64,000 nucleotides of DNA from Strongylocentrotus purpuratus (Eukaryota > Echinodermata > Echinoidea > Camarodonta > Strongylocentrotidae). This document shows, in pieces, positions 1-11,610 of this stretch. Positions within the stretch are counted from its first letter, which is position 1; each line of letters opens with the position of its first letter. The position numbers were made by a program, and so were the translations under genes. The DNA lies in contig NW_022145604.1 in NCBI RefSeq assembly GCF_000002235.5, positions 29,671,857-29,735,856 on the forward strand, written 5' to 3'. The notes under the pieces were generated by a model, which made no database searches, was not told the origin of the DNA, and saw only the letters and a list, made by a program, of their open reading frames with translations.

Positions 1-497
1 GATTCCATTCATTTGAATGTGATTCGCCCGACTTGCTTTGATGGAGTTTTGCTGTCGATGTTTGTTTGTGCTTTAAACAGGATGATATAAGAACGTGTAC
101 CTCATCATAACGATTGTATTTCCTATCGTCGGTCGTTAGAGTGAATATGATTTCATTCGAATTGCTCTGATCGACAAAGACTCATCACGATTTCTCAGAA
201 ATGCATGACTATATGGATTGACTACTGTTTGATCCTTACTTTGATTTAGTCTATGAAGGAGTTCCAATACCATGCAAACCCCAATCCATTTTGAAATTGC
301 GTAGGTTGAACAAGACAAAGAAAATGCCTGACTTTCACTTGATATTTCTGTTGGAATTTCGACTATTCACGATAGGAAGCTTTAATTTATTCACTCCAGT
401 GATCTGAAGCATTTATCTTTTCTCTACGCGATATTATGAATGTTGACTCCATCTATCATAACACCGGGAGATGGCAGACCCGTAAGGAGGGGTATTC
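1..497. other. Upstream intergenic sequence, no gene seen
   Basis: AT-rich single-copy-looking sequence with no convincing exon, repeat or promoter element. An in-frame TAA lies 12 nt before the ATG at 498, so the next gene's first coding exon is not open upstream. Confidence 0.5.
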
Positions 498-3485
498 ATG
501 AATATCATGACTTTACTATCAAGGACCATACTACTAGTTATATTTAGCTTCTATTTCATCACGACCTCACCCACCATGGTACGAGCATGCTGTAGATCAT
601 GTACCCCTTGCTCTCGGCTCGATAGCTGCCCGTCGTGTCGTCCTGCCGACCATACCTTACCTGGACTTACAACAGAACAGAGGGATCGTAGTGCCAGTTC
701 ATCGGTCCAGCATATTATCAATAGGTATATCATACTATATCAATTTTTCGTTATTACTATATTGTTTTCTTCTAATGGAAGCCTGCAATTCAAATTATAT
801 TTATTTTTCTTAAAGCCCCCTCTGCACTAGTTTGGCATGGAGGGATGAGTCCTCCCTGCAAGGTCACTGGCAGGTGGTTATCTCATCAAATCAGCTCTCA
901 ACATAAGAAAAAGGGCATCATGGGGGATCAACGGGTACCGCTTAGGCATTGTTGGCTGTATGGAGGGCGCAAGTAGCTATAAGTGCAGACGGGCTTTAAA
1001 TGAAACATGACATCATCTTCATGCATATCATTAATACTCGGGGGCCAGAACATTATTGAAAACTCCAACTTACATCAAGGGCAATATTTAAAATAAATAG
1101 CATATTTATATTTTATGAGTTTGGTAAATTTGTCCAACATGTTTAAAGTCTATACTGATTTAATGTTGCATTCAAACGCATTAATATTGGTTCATCATCT
1201 TTATTTCACTTATAATTTGAGGTACATTAAAAACGTACATTTTAAAGGTGAAATAAGAGAGGAAAGGAAAGGAAAGCCGTACAAATATCTAGCACTTGGT
1301 CTAATTATCTGCTTAGTTCGGCTTCAGACCGCTCTGTGAAACCCGGCAACGAATTTATGTTTTAGAAGAATACAGACCCAAGAGGTAAAAATTTTCCTCC
1401 CCCCCCCCCCCCTTTTTTTCTTTCTTTCCTAGAATTAAAAGTAATCCTCAGCTCCTGACGCAAATGAAGCACCAAAAACAGCTATTTCATTTAACCACCG
1501 AACAGACGCGAGTATTCGCCGACCGTTTCCGGAACTTGTTTCGCAAGCATCGTGATCTTTCAAATATTTCAGGTAGCGCGATGTCAGCTGCCTTTCTCAA
1601 TCTGACGACCAATGCCGAATACTGCCGAGGACGAATCATGTACTCGGCTCCACTACTCGGCCTTGATCGTAATTCCGATGTCATTCAGATATTTCAGGTA
1701 AGTAAAGTTAAGTTGAAGTCAAGTCAAGTTCAAGTTCAAATTGATTGATCATGCACAAATTCATGGATATACAAATCTTTTTCCGGCTGTTTTTTTCAAT
1801 CAATTCAATTTATTTATAACGTGCAATAATGCACAAAATTAATGATGCAAAGTTAAGATTACACGGAATATTTCCGTGTGACTACATGTACATGAAATAT
1901 AATCAGGATAATGAAAGAGGGGTAAATTCAACTGATAAAATGAAAATTACACACCTAATGCACACCGCAAGCAACACACACCACCACAATCTACAAGAGC
2001 AACCATTTATAATAATAACAGATAGTATATTTTAATCTTAAACTTCAAAAGTGGCCCGATTATTGCAAAATTTAAATTATTCTAAATCTTACGAAATAAA
2101 GGTAATACAAAGTTTTGGGAAATTTTGAAAATTGGGTGGATAGTGATTCTTTACAATATTGATATATTGGATGCCCCTGTGGATGCATTAAAGTACTAGA
2201 AAACTTGGCCCCTAAAACACTTCTGTTTTCGAGTAAAACTCAATACAAACATTTACCGGTGCTCCCGGTAAATTTTCATAAATTTTAAATAGCGCCTACG
2301 GCCGTACATTGATAGCTGCGACCATGAAATTCTCAGAATATGTAGTTGTGATATATAATTTCCTTACGGGAATAGCTAATTGGTCGATTTTAGTCAAGAC
2401 ACATTGTATTACAGCTTAATTAATATCTTGACCTTGAGAGGGAGCTATATAACATAAAGAGTTTATTATTTACAGTTTCATAACTGTAGACTCGATTTCA
2501 AGCGCGAAAACGATATTGTAGGATCGCATATGCTTCAAATAATCATTTGAACCAAATTCATGACCCGATACCAAAAATTTGTATTACCTACTGTCCTACT
2601 TGTAGCTATTTGCTCCCTCTATATAGAAAACTTCCCCAATCGGTGCCTGTTTATCCCCCATGATCCTCTATTTCTTATGTTATATGAGAGCTGAGTTGAT
2701 GACATAGCCACCTGTCACTGACCTCGCTGTGTGGTCTAATCCCTCATAGCCACACTAGTGTTGATAAGCTTTAAGAAGAGGATTAAAAATAACACATCCA
2801 ATCCATGACATGTAGAGATTAAGGACATATAACTTCTGGATCGGTTGAATTGATTTCCCCAAATTCTGTTCTCATAATAATATATCCATTCAATATTGTT
2901 TAAATATTGCCTTCAGAGGTTTAGATGGCAATACTTCAACCTTAATTCGCAAAAAAGCAGAAATAATTGTATGCATTCGCGATATCTTTCCAGGCCGGAT
3001 CGATATGATAATTTGCCAAATATATCAATTAGTAGGCGGTTTCCCGGCAAAATTTGTATCATCACGTATTAGTTGAAACATATTCTTTCACATGATTTGT
3101 ACTGAGAACTTCAATTTTATTTTTTGAGAGGGGGCGTTTCCAAAACTGGTCTATACCTTTAAACACCCTTAATAGTAAATTATAACAGACATAAGTTATG
3201 TGGTTATTATTTATTAATATGTGTTCTTCTTGTATTACAATCATCAAAACCAAAGCTATATAATTCTATTTCTTTTTATATTTTCAAATCTTATTTCAGT
3301 TTACTGCAATAGACCGCATGCAGTGGATTATGGGAGAATATTGCGATGAAAGTGTTTCGGGGTCGCCAGCGTGTGAGAACACGTTATATCCCGAGTTCAC
3401 ACCTGTGATAGGAATCAATGTCGATCGACAATCCATCGGAATCTGGTGGATATGGACACACCGATGCCTAAGCGAATACACTTGA
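498..3485 (+). CDS. Secreted cysteine-containing protein, possible cystine-knot cytokine (NGF/Spätzle- or IL-17-like)
   Basis: I do not recognise a named orthologue. Three exons, 498-724, 1433-1697 and 3300-3485, join in phase (2, then 0) to give 225 residues. Acceptors are TTTCCTAG and TTATTTCAG; donors are AG|GTATAT and CAG|GTAAGT. Residues 1-30 form a hydrophobic signal peptide. A cluster of six cysteines (C31, C32, C35, C38, C44, C47) follows, then a basic RKHR site at 113-116 like a furin site. The putative mature part (117-225) has N-glycosylation motifs at N120 and N132 and four cysteines (C140, C179, C189, C220). The spacing YC-x9-C and the ending IWWIWTHRC recall NGF, Spätzle or IL-17 knots. 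That is inference: six-cysteine knots would need two more, and the C-x-C ending of IL-17 is absent. The gene model is fairly secure, the family is not. Intron 1 carries a TTAA-flanked repeat. Confidence 0.6.
814..995 (+). repeat. Dispersed repeat family A, copy 1 (TTAA-flanked MITE-like)
   Basis: About 182 bp flanked on both sides by TTAA (810-813 and 996-999), with short inverted ends AGCCC/GGGCT. The core includes 'catgggggatcaacgg' and 'gagggcgcaagtagct'. The same core recurs at 2588, 27580, 44504, 48090 and 49901. It sits in intron 1 of the secreted-protein gene. Confidence 0.7.
2588..2770 (-). repeat. Dispersed repeat family A, copy 2
   Basis: Reverse-complement copy of the family, with 'ttgctccctctatatagaaa' and 'cccatgatcctc'. 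It is followed by TTAA at 2771-2774 and lies in intron 2 of the secreted-protein gene. Confidence 0.65.
3005..3158 (+). repeat. Dispersed repeat family B, right-end fragment
   Basis: Shares 'atatatcaattagtaggcgg', 'catattctttcacatgatt' and the ending 'actggtctataccttt' with the complete element at 51276-51650. Its end abuts TTAA at 3159-3162. It lies within intron 2 of the secreted-protein gene, so both of that gene's introns carry TTAA-type elements. Confidence 0.6.
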
Positions 3486-5190
3486 AATCAAAAGAATGTG
3501 TTTTTTATCGTTATCTTCGAAATCTTCTTCAGATCAAATACTTGGGTCACTCGAAGAAGTATTGAGCAATCATGGTTGACTAAAGACGTACCCTACGAGA
3601 TCGACGAGCAAGAGCTGAGAGACAAGTCTGAAAGGGATTGATTGATTGATTGATTGATTGATTTTGGCTGACATAAAACCATATAAATAATATGAACACA
3701 CATGATAACATGGTCCCGATAATTTCGAAAGGATCGCCCCGCTCAGCTATACGTCATTACTGGACAGCTGGTCCAATGAGAGGTCCTAGTGGCCTGGATA
3801 TGCTCATAATGAGCGAAGAAAACAATATCGAGTGGTAGTGAGACCCTGAGTGAGACAAATATTTTGGCATTGACATTAAACAGTATCTGAAGGCGTGGGG
3901 GTCGCTCGAGCCCCCTGAGCTCCCCCTCCCTCTACGAGCACGGAAGAGAAGATTCTACGACGGAGAACCAACCTTCTGAAATCTTCTGAAATTGAAATCA
4001 GCAGGGCGGTATTCCGCATGTCGCTAGTATGGCAGGTGGTACATGCCGCTAAAGCGTGTTTCTAAAGTTCTCAAATGACTTAACTGATGATCCGATCGAC
4101 TTTTATTTTGTTTGATATATTAGAGTTATCATTGATTGTCTACAAAGTGTATATGTGTATAGTAAAGGGATATTACAAACACACCGTAGACTGGGTTAGA
4201 TCTTGTTTTTAAATCGTCATCAAAGACTGACGAAATCGGTATATAGCGCCTCTTTATCCTCTAACAAAGCGCGACGGTAATAATATATCGTTAAGCCAAG
4301 AAAAGTATCCTATCAGAATTATACTCTTTGAAATAATCGCTTTATAATATCCTCAACGATGTCAACACTAACGGTACCTTGGTCAATTGTCCATTCAATT
4401 TAAGTCGCAAAGTTTCATTCTTTGATTCATGACAGTTCTTATTAACCTTATTATCAAGATCATAGAAGTAAACCCAATAAAAGCAACAATGCTCCCATAT
4501 TTCCATTATACTAAAGTATTATACATTTAGAGCAAAACTTTCTTTATGTGGGTGAAGCTCTGAATGTTATTTACGCACTTGCTAAATAAAATCTAAGTCG
4601 TTGAGTAATGTAGAGACGTAATGAATCAAATAAAATCCGTTTTCTTTATACAAAAATAAGTAGTAATATTTGTTCATCTCGATATCATCTTGACGTACAT
4701 TGTTTTTTCAGAGTAATAACTGTATCACAGTGGAACAACAATTTCAAACTGTGCGCTTCATTCTGTCATAACTATGAGAGGGAGGGAGAAGGGCGAGGGA
4801 GGAAGAGGGGAAAGGTGAGAGACGGAGAAATCAACAGAGAGAGAGAGAGGGGGGGGGGGGGGGAGAGGGGAGGGAAACAGAGAGAGAGAGAAAAGGGGAG
4901 AGAGAGAGAGAGAGAGAGAGGACAGAGACAAAGGGGGTGTGATGAGATGGACAACAAGAAAAGAGAGAGAGAGAAAAAAAATCGATTGTGAACTAATCGT
5001 GATTGACTAGTTTATGCCTATACGAAATCTGCCGTGTCTCGCTTGCGGCGTTAGGAGAACAAAATAAAAGAAGGGGGTTTACATGAGAAACTATACAAAG
5101 AATTGGCCGGCTGGAGGACAATCAATGAATAAAGATGAATAGAGTGCTATTAAAGGACGGTGCTTATTGACCTCGGAGTAGAAGGACGGG
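3486..5190. other. Intergenic sequence with microsatellites
   Basis: Holds a short (ATTG)n run at about 3637-3662 and a long purine-rich (GA)n/(G)n tract at about 4776-4975. No exon with good splice sites was found. Confidence 0.5.
4776..4975. repeat. Purine-rich (GA)n/(GGGA)n microsatellite
   Basis: About 200 bp of almost pure purines on the + strand, including a run of at least 12 G. It gives long artificial Ser/Leu/Pro reading frames on the - strand. Confidence 0.85.
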
Positions 5191-5194
5191 TGTG

Positions 5195-5201
5195 TATATA
5201 A
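5195..5201 (+). promoter_or_regulatory. Candidate TATA box for the patatin-like gene
   Basis: TATATAA, followed about 20-25 nt downstream by 'gcagttcgac', an initiator-like position. It is about 730 bp before the ATG at 5929. The link to that gene is inferred only from position and strand. Confidence 0.25.
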
Positions 5202-5766
5202 CGGTTGCCTGAAAGCAGTTCGACTCGAGACTGTAATCGCAGCCCATCTCGCATGGCAACGATGGACGCTTAAGCTGCGAAATTTATTTATTCGCCGAGC
5301 AGTTCGGAAAAGCTAGCCATGTATCCATTGTAAAATGATATATACTTACCTGGTCTACTTGTATCGTATGTACATAGATCGTTCTACAAGCTTCACGATG
5401 CACAAGTACGCATAGCAACGTAACTTTTCGAAGCTGGATGTTTTGTAGTGATCGTTAGTCGTCTCGTCTGCTTCTGAATATTTCGACGTTTACTGCCTTA
5501 TTGGACAGGAGAAGGAACATATCAGTTTTATGAGTGATAGTTTTATTATTAAGAAATAGTTCTAGAAAGGTTATCTAGACCAATACTATGAGCAAAAAAT
5601 ACATCCACATCTCTATGGTTGACTTTTCGTTAGATTTGATATAACTTCCCAAGTGCGATTAGCATTAACGTCATGATTAACATCCATATACCTACCGTAT
5701 GTGAAATGGACAAAATCTGAGAGTCTGTAATCCAAGAGAAGTGTTAGTGTTGTGTCGCGTCATTAT

Positions 5767-5915
5767 GGGGTGTTTCACAAAACTTGTCATCAGTGACAAA
5801 TGACAGTTTTTGTTATAAGCTACTGAAATCCTTGCTTCTGATTGGCTATTAGCAGATTTGTCACTGATTTTTTTTTTTGTAATTTGTCATTAAAAAAAGG
5901 CTGTGTGAAACGGGT
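5767..5915. mobile_element. MITE-like element (GTTTCAC ends) abutting the patatin-like start codon
   Basis: Begins 'ggggtgtttcacaaaacttg' and ends 'ggctgtgtgaaacgggtcc', with internal inverted sequence (gtcatcagtgacaaatgaca against gtcactgattttttt...ttgtcat). It ends about 14 nt before the ATG, so it probably supplies the proximal 5' UTR or promoter of the patatin-like gene. Confidence 0.5.
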
Positions 5916-5928
5916 CCAAGGAGTCAAC

Positions 5929-6612
5929 ATGGGTTCTAAATCATCCAAAATTTCCGCTGCTGGTCCATCGAAACCTAACACAGCAGCCAGAGATAATGTA
6001 CGCAAGAAACCACTGATCGCTAAAGATGATAAACAAACCAACTACGAACCATCGACCAAGAAGAGATCCAAACAAAGCACGTCAAAGAAAAAGGGTTCCA
6101 TCGTGATCGATGAGTACGGACGCCGGACATCGACGGTCACCAAAGTGGGTACGAAGACGACAAGGACGCGGAAGAAGACATTGGATCCGCTCAACTACAA
6201 GGGAGAGGAAATGAAGGAATTACGTTACAAACATGCAAAGAAGGAGAAAGGGGAGAAGACATCGAAAAAGAGAAAAGGGAATGATGATGATGACGACGAC
6301 CATATCGCATTGGGTAATGATGTTCTTAGCGAAACTCCATGCTGTGACGATGATGAGGACACGATTAATCTTATACAGTATGAGAATTTCGAGTATCCAT
6401 TCGAGAATATTGTCTTTGAAGGAGGAGGAAATAAAGGATTGGCCTACGCTGGTGCAGTCAGGGTAAGTCTGCCTGAACATTATTCAAATTATTCATTATT
6501 TGATAAATTATTCGATATCTCATCTTTGTTTCCGGATTGGTAAAACTCAAGGGGACACGGGGGCACGTATCTTCCTCCCCCATCGAGTGGAGAAAACATA
6601 AATAAAAGAAGG

Positions 6613-6651
<39 letters not shown>

Positions 6652-9600
6652 GAAACGGGCAGGGGAAAACGACGAGTAAAGAAGACGTCTTGACCACCAA
6701 AAATATACTGGAAATGCTAGAGATTGCTCTTATAACAATATTCTTGCCTCTAACCCGTCTCTCATAAATTATTCCTGTGAAAGCATATAATATATAAATT
6801 TAGTTATGTCTGTCCAGCAATCAGGTATAGCTCAACAGTGTGGGTATTATCGTGATATTTAGCCGGCTCATCGGTCGCTGCACACTGTACAAATAGAAAA
6901 GAAAGGTATTATCGACCGTCGTTCTTCACGCCTTAAATCAATAAAGTAATGTAACTCGTACAATAAGCAATCCAAGAGGGGAGGGGGGGGGGGGGCTTTG
7001 ATACGAATAAAACAAAATAATATGAACGGCTCACGAAGCATGAGAATTATATAAAGGTATACGTTGTGTTGGTTGTAGACGGGTCTTAAAGTAAATAAAA
7101 TTATATAGCTATGTTCTTCATTTTAGATCTCTTCCTGAGATTTTTGTTTTCGCTTTTACTGCAAACATCGACCTTGCTCGTTTATGATGTAGCAAAGTAA
7201 CGCGGTTAAATGTTGAGTGTTTGCGTTGCTTTGTATTTTGGTATGTATAGAACATACATATTAGACGGTGAACACATTGTAATGATTATCTAACGGTTAA
7301 CGGTTTGCTGTTGTCACTTGTAGGTTTCCCCTTTCTTGAGACTTGTTAGCTTAGCGGGATTCTAAAGAAATCTCCCAGTTGCTTTATAGTCGCACCAAAC
7401 ATGCCAAATCGAACGAGGATTAAATAACACGAATAGCCAAGAACCGGTCTGATTGGAGTCAGTTTGCGAGGTGAATGCGGTATTATTTAGGTGATCGTGT
7501 AAAATACGCATCTCTTCTGCCTTTTTTTTTCTTCTTCTGCGAATACAGACATTATGAAAAGCTCTCTGAATGTTCACTAGACCGACGGACCACAGACCGA
7601 CAGCCCATTATAGCAACAACTCAAGAGAATGGCGTGTCGGTCTTGCAGGCCGCCTGTCAACTATTCTGAGGTTTCATGAGAACGATCATGGGTTTTCGGT
7701 CTAGGCTAGTATTTGGTTTCCCATCTTCATCTGATACCTTCTACTTTTGCTTCCAATGAATCTTTGAAGAGACTCTAAAAACTATAAAAAGTATTATTGT
7801 TACTTGTCTTATTATCATTATGACCATCGTATTCATGAATCCAGGAATTCGAACGGATAGGGTTGTGGACGAAGATTCGTCGTTTCGGAGGAGCGAGTGC
7901 GGGAGCAATGTGGGCAGCTCTACTGGCTGTCGGCTACAACTCGAATGAGGTCGAAGAATTCTTAAGCATGAACCTCAAAGACTATTTTCTAGGTAAGTAT
8001 ACCGACTAGCACAGGTGGATTCAGGCGGCAAACACTCTATAGGGGAATAATAATAATAAAGATATATATATATATATATATTGAGCCATAATAAACCGAA
8101 GTTTCTCTATGCGCTTTACAAAGTAAAAAACAAGCAAGTACAAGTATATTTAAATAGTTACAAGAACGAAATATAAAAACCTTAAGCTAAAGACATGTAG
8201 CTATAAGAGAGTTCGTTGCGTGCAAAGTTAATACAGATAGCAAATACTTATGACAAATCAATTATAGTAACATATTCAATTATAATACATAGATTAAATG
8301 TAATGTCAAAAAATACAAACGAAACAGGTAAGTTTTGAGAAGGGTTTTGAAAGTCTGTCGTGTGGGAGCTTGACGGACATGCAGAGGGAGCGAATTCCAG
8401 AGAGTTGGAGCAGCCACTTCAAAAGCCCTGTTGCCTTAGAAATGAGTTGAGTGACGAGGACCTTGCAGGAGGTGCTGGGCTGAAGATCTGAGTGTGCGTG
8501 CAGGAACATAAGGTGAAAGAGACCCTTTTGGGATTGGGGTACGGATACCCTCCCCCTTCGGAGCCTCAGGCGGGCTGACACTATTACCCCCTACCTTTCA
8601 GACAATCCTGGATCCACCCTTACGCTGGAGTATTTGAGGGTCGACAATGCAAATATTTGCGCTACTCAAGTCATGAGTAGTAAAGGTATATGCCTACATT
8701 TTTGATTTATTCGTTGATACAAAATATGGAACTTTAATGGAATTGATTTAAAAAAATGGCAAAGGTCTTAAATTGGACATAAATGCGTTCCTCAAATAAT
8801 AATGCGAACGAGTGGCTGGTGTCGGAGATATCGACAAGGAGTTTTCGTCTTATCACATCCTAAGATATTTGACTGTCTAATAATTATGTGATTTGCTCAC
8901 GCCGTCCTTTTTTGTCTTATTTATATCGACGTTCTATAGACGCATCCTGTGGAACTTGCAGCCTGTTTCCCAACCTCCGCCGCCATTTTGGATGGCATCC
9001 TGCTCGTCGCTTGTTCGAGTGGTTCGGCGACCGTCTAGAAGACATGACTGGTGATGCCGATATCACGTTTAGTCAGCTGTACACGCGAACGGGCAAGGAA
9101 CTCTGTATTGTGGTCACCAATCTTAGTCAGATGAGCGCGGAGTATTGTCACGCCAAGACCACGCCCAACTTGCCAATCAGGATGGCCGTGCGCATGTCCA
9201 TCGCCATACCAGGTTAGGTGACGTCATGATAATGATAATAGTGATAATACAAGTAATGTAAATACTGATAATAATATTGGTGTTAATAAGAAGAAGAATG
9301 AAGTGACGTTTTATGGGATTTTTGATTGTATGATAATGATGCAAATTACTGTTTCATTCCAGGTTTATTTGGAGCAGTTCGGAGCAAAGGGAGGACAAAT
9401 TGTGACGTGTACGTCGATGGGGGCGTCCTGTGCAATTATCCGATTCACTGTTTTGATGGTGGGTATGATAGTTTGCTTTTATTGTATTTTATTTTATTTG
9501 TGATGATATGACTGATATGAGCGCTGCATGAGTGGCCATTAATACTTCCCTCAAGTGCAATAGGAAAAGATTCAGAATATCTGACTACATTTAATTTATG

Positions 9601-11576
9601 ATGATCTTTTCATCCCTCCAGGATGGTGGTTATCCATGAAGCCAGCAGACAGTATGCTGAGACGTCTCCAGCCCTTAGAAGACATCGGAAGATTGTGGGA
9701 CAGGAAAGAGAGATTCGGCACCACCAACCCGCATACAGTGGGCTTGTTCTTGGTAGGTACCGTCAATACTAAGAGAGATCGTTGAATTGGTTAAAACAAA
9801 GGTTGAATATATAGCATATATTAAAGTACGGTACTGCAAGGTTCTGGAAACATCAAAATGATAAGAAATAGTGTGGCCAAGTCTTGGTAAAGTTAAAGCA
9901 CTGTACACAGAAATATGTATATGGGACTACTAGAACATGTGGCATAAAGATCCGTCCCGATTTTTATGATGTTACATGCCATATTTAGAATATTAAGGCA
10001 TTTTAAGAGCCATGCTTTTCAGGGAACACTTTTTATCTGATGTTTTCCACACTTGCATAATGCAATGATAACGTTCACAAATTATTTTTCACCTCTTCCC
10101 AGAACTCAACTTTCTCTTTAAACACTAGACTAGTATCTTGGTAATACAAAAAAATTAGGCATTCACCCGCCACATGTCACATTTAGCGTTATATGACGTC
10201 ACCAACGTCTTTGTTTTGTTGTTAGTTTTGCTGCTGTTTTTGTTATATTGATTTAAAATACTTTGCGAAGACCAATGCTGATTTACAAAGTCCTATAACG
10301 ATATGAAGTATGAATAGAAAGAATCAGACAAAGTCATTGACTCATTGTATGCGACTTTGTTTACCGTAAATTCTTCTATTTCTCCATGATAAGTTCTATA
10401 ATCCATTAAGTATTTCTTATTTTAAGCCAGGTATGTTAATATAGTATTAATTAATTCACGGTTTTTCTGCAGTATACAAGTGATGAACAGGACGTGATGG
10501 TTGATAAGCTAGCCAAACGAGAAGCCAGCATGCCACCACAGGAACTACCCGCGACAAAGCTAGCAGGGTACGTATTCTTAATGGGAAAGCCCACCCTGAT
10601 ATTAATTTGGTTTTAATATAAAGCCCAGGGCCCCGTCTTACAAAGAGTTGCTTTTGATCCAAATCAATCGCAAGTTTGCAATGTCTTATCTCTTATGTAC
10701 ATAGTTGCGATTGATATCAATCACAAATAAGTTACGATTAATATCAACTCTTTGTAAGACAGGGCCCAGATCAATTACTTGAAGGCGTTGATTTTATCAG
10801 TCAGACACAACTTCGGAAAACACTGACGGGCGAATACTCTACTCAGTGAATAGGGCCCCCATCGTTTGATGCGAGGCAGTGTGTATACAAGCCATGTGGA
10901 AAATCAACCTGCAGCTATTGATATGTATTTCAAAAAAAAATAACGCTGTCGATATATTCAGTTCAAATGTTATAGAGCTCCCCCGCTAAACGAAATTTAG
11001 ATTTTACTTTAAAATGAAGATCGCGTATCAATGCAAGTGAAATCAAGATATGACTATCAAATAGATTATATCAAATTAATTTGATTGTTTGATTTTATCA
11101 GCCGACGAAATAGGATAAAAAAGAAACGTGAAGAAGAGACGAGGAAACATGCCCTGGTGACCGCTGCTATGTCGGGATTTTTGAAACTACTCAGTGAGAT
11201 TGACATCAATCAGAACAGTATCATCAGCAGGGATGAACTCAAAGATGCTTTCTCAAAGGTATGGAGAAACCATCTTTCTAACAATCAACATGAAGATTAA
11301 TATTATTGTTCGCTCTCTGTCTTACTTTCTCTTTCTCTCTCATTCTTCTCTCTCTCCCTCTCCCTCTCCCCTCCCACTATCGCTCTCTGTCCACTCATCT
11401 CTTCCTCTCTCTCTCTCTCTCTCCCTCTTTTTCTCCTTTTCTCCCTCTGTCTTTCTCTGTCTCTCTGTGTGTGTCTCGCTCTCCCTCTCTCTCTCCCCTC
11501 TTTTAATTATCTCTCTCCCTCTCTCTCTATCTCTCTCTCCGTCCCCTCTTTTAGTTCTCTGTCTCTCCCCTCTCTG

Positions 11577-11610
<34 letters not shown>

